The position numbers were made by a program, and so were the translations under genes. This document shows, piece after piece, positions 59,697 to 64,000 of a stretch of DNA of 64,000 nt. Where the stretch lies: positions 1 to 64,000 of IMG/VR virus record IMGVR_UViG_3300005936_000001; one strand, written 5' to 3'. The notes beneath the pieces are model-generated. The model was given only the letters and a program-made list of their open reading frames with translations. It did no database searches and had not been told where the DNA came from. Within the stretch, counting starts at the first letter, position 1; each line of letters begins with the position of its first letter. Source of the DNA: a virus.

Positions 59697-60716
59697 ATGT
59701 ATGATCAATTTGATGACCGAAGTCGAAAACAACTTTATGGCTTCTATAAGGTAATCGACCTTCCGGGGTTTGTCAAGACTGCGGAAGCAAGTAATCCGGA
59801 AGAAAAAGACCAGATACCCTCAAACTGCTTCGCAGATAAAACCAATGGTAAGTATCCTGTGCATACAAAAAAGGATACCTATCTGTCCCGATTATATTTT
59901 ACTAAGAATAAGGATATGTATAAAAACGCGGCTTTATTGGAAGAAGTAAGTGAGAATATTAATAAGGCCTCTGAATTCTGGGGGCTGGATAAAGACTATA
60001 CAGTAAAGGAAATGCTGACTAAAACAGCTTATCATTTACCTATTGTTGATTATCAAGGCGGTCAGATAGACGAGTGGATTCTTAATACTCCTAGAGATTT
60101 CGAAAAAGCAGCTATCCAGATATTTGAGAATAAAGAAAAATTTACCTATCCTCAACGTAGAAAACTAGCAAGAACAATGCTTAATATTCCTTTACAGAAA
60201 GAAGCTTCTTTAACAGAAGAAGTATCTGAATATCTGGAGAAGGCGGCAGGATACGGTATGTGTACCAGAAAGCAGGTTCTGACGGCACTTGCGGACAGAG
60301 CCGCTCTGTACAACAGAAAGAACCCCGAGTTGAGTGAGAAGCTTGCAGAAGCCGCTGACACTCTTACAGAGAGTAAAGTTACTCCGACTATACTACACAA
60401 GATAGCGTGTGTATTAGACATATGTGACGATACATCAAATTGTGCCAGATTTTATCATAAAGATATTCTGGATACTCCCGAAGAAACTCTTTTCCGTTTT
60501 ACAGAAAAAAGAGCTTCCGAAATCAAGAAGGATTATATCAATCTCCAGAACGGTAAATCAGTAGCCCTGATTAAACTAGCTGAAGATAAGGTGAATCAGT
60601 TCTTCACAGACTACCTCGGTGAAATGCCCGAAGGAGATATGTCTGAAAAACTAGCTGTTATAAGTTCATTACCATCTCCGGATGCAGATGCTCTTCTAAA
60701 TTTCATAGAGGACTAA
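59697..60716 (+). CDS. Phage structural-region protein (339 aa)
   Basis: Starts 14 bases from the divergent minus-strand gene; the 8-bp palindrome AGGTACCT between them supplies ribosome-site sequence to both. DQIPSNCFADKTNGKYPVHTKKDTYLSRLYFTKN matches a pattern common in phage proteins near the head genes (FADxxNxKYPxxT...YF). The rest is helical with a Cys cluster (CVLDICDDTSNCARF). Probably virion associated. Confidence 0.5.
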   Translation: MYDQFDDRSRKQLYGFYKVIDLPGFVKTAEASNPEEKDQIPSNCFADKTNGKYPVHTKKDTYLSRLYFTKNKDMYKNAALLEEVSENINKASEFWGLDKDYTVKEMLTKTAYHLPIVDYQGGQIDEWILNTPRDFEKAAIQIFENKEKFTYPQRRKLARTMLNIPLQKEASLTEEVSEYLEKAAGYGMCTRKQVLTALADRAALYNRKNPELSEKLAEAADTLTESKVTPTILHKIACVLDICDDTSNCARFYHKDILDTPEETLFRFTEKRASEIKKDYINLQNGKSVALIKLAEDKVNQFFTDYLGEMPEGDMSEKLAVISSLPSPDADALLNFIED

Positions 60717-60721
60717 TACCG

Positions 60722-61390
60722 ATGGAATACAGGACACAGCAAGACGCTTTTAACGACCCTGGATTATTCAGCACATGTGCCGCAGCACTGATGATGGATA
60801 ATTTTGATGCGGGCTGGGTGGACTGGGAACCGGAAACCGTTGAGATGGAGCTGCATGGACTACGCGTTGATGTCACTACCGGATTGATGGATAAGCTAAT
60901 GGCTGTATCCGTTCTAATGAGTACTAACCTATTCCATGTATCTTTTGAGACCTGGAATAATCTTGTTCAGATTTTTAACTTCAGTAGAATATCTTCCGAG
61001 ATGCTGGTACCTGCGTCGATAGAGGATATTTTATGGGGCTGTTCCGAAGCGCGTATTTTGGAAGGCCCTGATACATATGATGCTGAGGGATTTTCACACG
61101 ACATAGCTGTGTATACAGGAACTCTCCTCACTCAGCATGGTATGACGAAACCCCCTTCTATTCTTAATTTCGCAGAGATTAATGAAAGTGAAATTGATAA
61201 TAGAGATATTATGTTAGCATCAGATGAATTTACGTTTAAGTCTTATTGGGACAGCCACAAAACTTTGCTGGAAGACTCCGAAAAAGACGCTATAGATAAA
61301 ACCAAAGAACTTCTTGTTCAACTTAGACAACTCCCTATTAAAAATGGGGACCTCTCTTTCTTAGAAAATGTGGAGCTTCCGGCAGAATGA
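60722..61390 (+). CDS. Hypothetical phage protein (222 aa)
   Basis: Follows the previous gene by five bases. Helical/mixed soluble protein (FSTCAAALMMDNFDAGWVDWEPETVEMELHG..., DILWGCSEARILEGPDTYDAEGFSHDIAVYTGTLLT). No motif recognised. Its stop overlaps the start of the small zinc-ribbon gene (ATGA), indicating coupling. It is likely a late gene because of the company it keeps. Confidence 0.5.
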   Translation: MEYRTQQDAFNDPGLFSTCAAALMMDNFDAGWVDWEPETVEMELHGLRVDVTTGLMDKLMAVSVLMSTNLFHVSFETWNNLVQIFNFSRISSEMLVPASIEDILWGCSEARILEGPDTYDAEGFSHDIAVYTGTLLTQHGMTKPPSILNFAEINESEIDNRDIMLASDEFTFKSYWDSHKTLLEDSEKDAIDKTKELLVQLRQLPIKNGDLSFLENVELPAE

Positions 61391-61563
61391 AAACACTTTT
61401 AAAGAAACTGAAAATAGTATGTCTATGTCCCACCTGCGGAGATATGTATTTAATATCTGTCGAAGCTCCTTCAACAGATAATATGTTCCATAAACACGTG
61501 TGTGTTCCATGCACTGAGAAAATGGAACATCAACTAGACTCACCAAAAATGGAATACGCTTAA
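61387..61563 (+). CDS. Small zinc-ribbon-like protein (58 aa)
   Basis: ATG overlaps the previous stop (ATGA). The encoded 58 residues contain CLCPTCGDMYL and, 20 residues on, HVCVPCTEK: two C-x-x-C knuckles typical of a small zinc ribbon. Basic N-terminus (KTLLKKLKI). A regulatory or assembly co-factor role is possible. Confidence 0.65.
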   Translation: MKTLLKKLKIVCLCPTCGDMYLISVEAPSTDNMFHKHVCVPCTEKMEHQLDSPKMEYA

Positions 61564-61594
61564 AAGCTGTTCTACCTAAATTTTCCCCCTTTTT

Positions 61595-61623
61595 TTGGCA
61601 TAATATATTAATAGTGATATAAC
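61595..61623 (+). promoter_or_regulatory. Putative promoter TTGGCA-N17-TATAAC
   Basis: TTGGCA (61595-61600), 17 bases, TATAAC (61618-61623) in the 100-base gap before the gene at 61664. This is the best sigma70-like element in the window. An A/T hairpin-like TTTTTTAAAAA follows. Confidence 0.5.
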
Positions 61624-61663
61624 TATTTTTTAAAAATAACATATTATTAACAGGGGGATATAT

Positions 61664-61957
61664 ATGCAGGAAATTAATTTTAGATGTTTACCGCAGGAAT
61701 TAACTCTCGAAGTAATAAAGCAGTTGAAAAAACAGGGGATGATAGCTCTTGAGGATCTGGAAAAGGACGGGGTATATAAAGGCATTTGCAGGAATGCTGA
61801 AGTATCCAGATGGGATGGGAAGGAATTTATTTATTGGAGACATAAGTGGAAGCATGTATTCGAAGAGACTATTCAGCATCCGGAAAAAGATGATGGATAC
61901 GACGTATTTGTACCCGTGGAGAAAATGGGTAAGATAAACTATGAGGAGAGTAAATAG
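61664..61957 (+). CDS. Hypothetical 97-aa protein
   Basis: Strong ribosome site (CAGGGGGAT) behind a promoter-like element. The protein opens with RCLPQELTLEVIKQLKKQG, a helix, and ends with a small domain (YIYWRHKWKHVFEETIQHP). It is coupled to the next gene by TAGTG. First of a small accessory operon that runs to the end of the window. Not recognised. Confidence 0.6.
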   Translation: MQEINFRCLPQELTLEVIKQLKKQGMIALEDLEKDGVYKGICRNAEVSRWDGKEFIYWRHKWKHVFEETIQHPEKDDGYDVFVPVEKMGKINYEESK

Positions 61958-62214
61958 TGGGAACATTTCAAGATAAAGATATACATCCAGCATTACCTTC
62001 TTTTTTTATGGATAATCTAGATTTTTTTAATGATTTTTGTAATTGTAATTATAATACAAACCCTGCTTGGATTAGGGCAAAGAGAGATGTATTTTGCTGT
62101 CCCGGTGTTTGTACAAAATGTGAGTGCACCGACTGCCTGGTATCTTCAATAAATAGAAAGGCATTTTTAGTGTGGATAAAATGGCAGTTGAATAAGGTTA
62201 AGGCAGATGAGTAA
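61957..62214 (+). CDS. Cys-rich small protein A (85 aa)
   Basis: GTG start sharing a base with the previous TAG, GAGGAGAG upstream. C-terminal block CCPGVCTKCECTDCLVSSINRKAFLVWIKWQLNKVK contains six Cys in paired spacing and aligns with the next protein (CHNCSQGACSDCLV...PFVVWLNWQVNKK). The conserved D-C-L-V and F-x-V-W-x-x-W-Q-x-N-K-x-K make the two a tandem duplication. Probably a small zinc-binding domain. Confidence 0.65.
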   Translation: MGTFQDKDIHPALPSFFMDNLDFFNDFCNCNYNTNPAWIRAKRDVFCCPGVCTKCECTDCLVSSINRKAFLVWIKWQLNKVKADE

Positions 62215-62461
62215 AGAAGCATTCCAAGGGTTAACAATTCCTTCTGAAATGTATGATTTTGTAACTACATATTTTGACGAGCTAAATCGTCCGGATACAA
62301 AAAGAGATTGGACAGATCTGGACGATAAAATAAATGAAGTAATTTGTCATAATTGTAGTCAGGGTGCATGTTCGGATTGTCTGGTAAGTGAAGATAATCA
62401 ACAGCCTTTTGTTGTGTGGTTGAACTGGCAGGTAAATAAAAAGAAAGGAAAAATTACATAG
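62207..62461 (+). CDS. Cys-rich small protein B (84 aa), paralogue of A
   Basis: Overlaps protein A by 8 bases. It shares the C-terminal C-x-x-C...C-x-D-C-L-V...V-W-x-N-W-Q-V-N-K pattern, while the N-terminal 45 residues differ. Same likely zinc fold. It is directly followed by the radical SAM gene, suggesting a shared transcript. Confidence 0.65.
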   Translation: MSKEAFQGLTIPSEMYDFVTTYFDELNRPDTKRDWTDLDDKINEVICHNCSQGACSDCLVSEDNQQPFVVWLNWQVNKKKGKIT

Positions 62462-62463
62462 GT

Positions 62464-63579
62464 ATGAAATTTATAGAAACAGAGGATACAAAAGTTTTAT
62501 CCTCAAAAAAGTATAATTATGTTTTTAATAAGATAAGCGGTGATTTTATGCGCTGGGGCGAGACAGAGGAAGAGGATCCGGATATGTCTGTATACGGTCC
62601 GGAGATAGCTGATATTGAGATTACTGAAATATGTCATGGAGTGCGATGTGATCTTAACGATGAATCTTCCCGTAAGGTATGCCCCATGTGCTATAAGGGA
62701 AATAATCCGTCTAATACTTCTAATATGTCTTTCGAGGTATTTAAACAATTATTTGATAAGCTATGTTCCAGAGTTATAGACGGGGAGATAAAGCCCTGGA
62801 AGGTATTGACTCAGATAGCTTTCGGAGCAGATGCACAGGCTACAGCTAATCCCGACTTGTGGAGGATGATGTATTACTGCCGTAATAATCCCTATACAGA
62901 AGTAATTCCTAATATAACCGTGGCTGATATATCGGACGAGACCGCGGATAAGTTAGTGGAGTATGTAGGGGCTGTGAGTGTATCCTATTACCCGACACAG
63001 AATAAGAACTGCTGTTATGAATCAGTGAAGAAGCTGACTGACAGGGGTCTGAAGCAGACAAATATACATGTCTGTATCTATGAAGAAAGTTTTGAAGATA
63101 CATTGACTTTGTTTAAAGATATACAGAGTGATGAACGTCTGAGTAAGATGGGGGCTGTTGTGATGCTGTCTTTAAAGAAGAAGGGAAGAGGAGTTAATTT
63201 TACACCTCTATCTGCTGAAAAGTTTAAAGTATTAGTGGATATAGCTTTGAAAGCCAAAATAGATTTCGGCTTCGACAGTTGTTCCGCGCCTAAGTTTCTG
63301 GATGCTGTGCGGGATAGTGATATGTATCCGGAATATTTTAAGATGAGCGAGTCCTGCGAAAGCTTCGGGCTGTTCTCAAGTTATTTTAACTGGGAAGGAA
63401 AATATTTTCCATGTTCCTTCGCAGAAGGGGAAGGAGGATGGGATAAAGGTATTGATGTAATTAATTGTAATGACTTTCTGGACGATGTATGGTTTTCTCC
63501 TCTAGTAAATAAATGGAGGAAGATAAGTCTGGGAACAATTCGTGATGGTGTTCGACACTGTCCTTTATTTAACATTTAA
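62464..63579 (+). CDS. Radical SAM protein with SPASM-like C-terminus
   Basis: 371 aa. EITEICHGVRC...VCPMCYKGN supplies the radical SAM cysteines, with an insertion between the first Cys pair and the CxxC. LTQIAFGADAQATANPDLWRMMYYCR and NITVADISDE follow, a pattern I know from a phage radical SAM family. The C-terminal part has FDSCSAPKF and CESFGLFSSYFNWEGKYFPCSFAEG, then HCPLFNI, where SPASM/twitch domains hold extra iron-sulfur clusters. Such enzymes typically modify peptides or proteins. The next two genes start with an identical short motif and are candidate partners. Confidence 0.75.
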   Translation: MKFIETEDTKVLSSKKYNYVFNKISGDFMRWGETEEEDPDMSVYGPEIADIEITEICHGVRCDLNDESSRKVCPMCYKGNNPSNTSNMSFEVFKQLFDKLCSRVIDGEIKPWKVLTQIAFGADAQATANPDLWRMMYYCRNNPYTEVIPNITVADISDETADKLVEYVGAVSVSYYPTQNKNCCYESVKKLTDRGLKQTNIHVCIYEESFEDTLTLFKDIQSDERLSKMGAVVMLSLKKKGRGVNFTPLSAEKFKVLVDIALKAKIDFGFDSCSAPKFLDAVRDSDMYPEYFKMSESCESFGLFSSYFNWEGKYFPCSFAEGEGGWDKGIDVINCNDFLDDVWFSPLVNKWRKISLGTIRDGVRHCPLFNI

Positions 63580-63590
63580 CAGGGAATATT

Positions 63591-63890
63591 ATGAAATATA
63601 GAAGAGGATTTGTAAGTAACAGTTCCAGCAGCAGTTTCTGTATTATGGGAATTGTATTAGAAGAATCGGTCTGGGAGAATATATCTATACAGGATTCTGC
63701 CTTAACGTATTGTCATGGAATAGATGAGTTTTATGAACAGGTTGTTGTAGGGATGCATGTTGAAAACATGAAAGACGATGAAACAGTCAACCTTTTTAGA
63801 GAAAGAATTATGGAAGAACTCACACGTGCTGGAATTGCCGTAGAGTATAAAGATATAGGTTGGTGTGTCGACGGAGGACGTGATGGATGA
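63591..63890 (+). CDS. RRGFVSNSSSSSF-motif protein 1 (99 aa)
   Basis: Starts 11 bases after the radical SAM gene with CAGGGAAT. MKYRRGFVSNSSSSSFCIMG is almost identical to the opening of the next protein, after which the sequences diverge (here a helical charged domain). Motifs of the form GFVSNSSSSSF occur at the start of many unexplained phage proteins as I recall. The conserved leader next to a SPASM-like enzyme resembles a precursor-modifier arrangement. It may equally be a simple structural N-cap. Confidence 0.65.
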   Translation: MKYRRGFVSNSSSSSFCIMGIVLEESVWENISIQDSALTYCHGIDEFYEQVVVGMHVENMKDDETVNLFRERIMEELTRAGIAVEYKDIGWCVDGGRDG

Positions 63891-64000
63891 AGAATCGAAG
63901 AGGATTTGTAAGTAACAGCTCGAGCAGTTCATTTATAATACAGAAAAAATATTTGAATAATGAGCAGTTAAATATGATTTATGATCATATCAATGTCGCC
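63887..64000 (+). CDS. RRGFVSNSSSSSF-motif protein 2 (partial, runs off the window)
   Basis: ATG overlaps the previous stop (ATGA), with GGAGG ten bases upstream. The visible 38 residues open MKNRRGFVSNSSSSSFIIQ. Tandem copy of the N-terminal motif of the upstream protein. The 3' end is beyond 64000. Confidence 0.75.
   Translation, partial: MKNRRGFVSNSSSSSFIIQKKYLNNEQLNMIYDHINVA

Overview
This window reads as the tail and host-recognition region of a large contractile-tailed bacteriophage (myovirus morphology, Caudoviricetes). The evidence is a tail sheath, a tail tube, a frameshifted tail assembly chaperone next to a tape-measure candidate, a gpD-like hub, and gp25-like and gpJ-like baseplate genes in classical order. 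The genes are densely packed, mostly on the + strand, with ATGA, TAATG and TAGTG overlaps and good Shine-Dalgarno sites. The DNA is moderately AT-rich by eye. The host cannot be named from the sequence. A B12-type radical SAM enzyme hints at, but does not prove, an anaerobic host.

Layout. (1) 1-7995: a partial gene, small unknown genes, one tRNA-Glu overlapping a CDS end, the first Ser-rich protein, a beta-helix tail-spike-like protein, a membrane protein, a metallophosphoesterase, a small DNA-binding-like protein, a lipoprotein and a phospholipase-A2-like protein. (2) 8002-17360: a small attachment-domain protein and two very large modular adhesins. They are made of beta-propeller-like and lectin-like (concanavalin/LamG) domains strung on long poly-Ser linkers. 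(3) 17401-25684: a carbohydrate/modification island with several glycosyltransferase-like proteins, a kinase-methyltransferase fusion, a dNMP kinase, a GGGPSL-motif protein and a B12/radical SAM protein. (4) 25723-40513: neck, sheath, tube, spike/hub, chaperone (with programmed -1 frameshift), tape measure and hub. (5) 40605-57892: a sigma-70-like factor, then baseplate proteins, a run of small paralogous YPF-motif structural proteins, and a third large Ser-rich adhesin with leucine-rich repeats. (6) 57889-59683: the only - strand island, two genes, one resembling a DnaG-type primase front end. (7) 59697-64000: further phage genes, a pair of Cys-rich paralogues, and a radical SAM protein followed by two small proteins that both begin with an RRGFVSNSSSSSF motif.

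How it may work together. My main inference is that the poly-Ser linkers, interrupted by recurrent E-x-[IL]-T-[ST]-S-S motifs, are the substrate of the embedded glycosyltransferase island, giving glycosylated virion adhesins. The alternative is that the island modifies phage DNA or host surface sugars. A second regulatory thread is a near-identical perfect palindrome (TCTACCATGGTAGA) found three times, each just upstream of a gene, one of them the sigma factor. A related inverted repeat precedes the B12/radical SAM gene.
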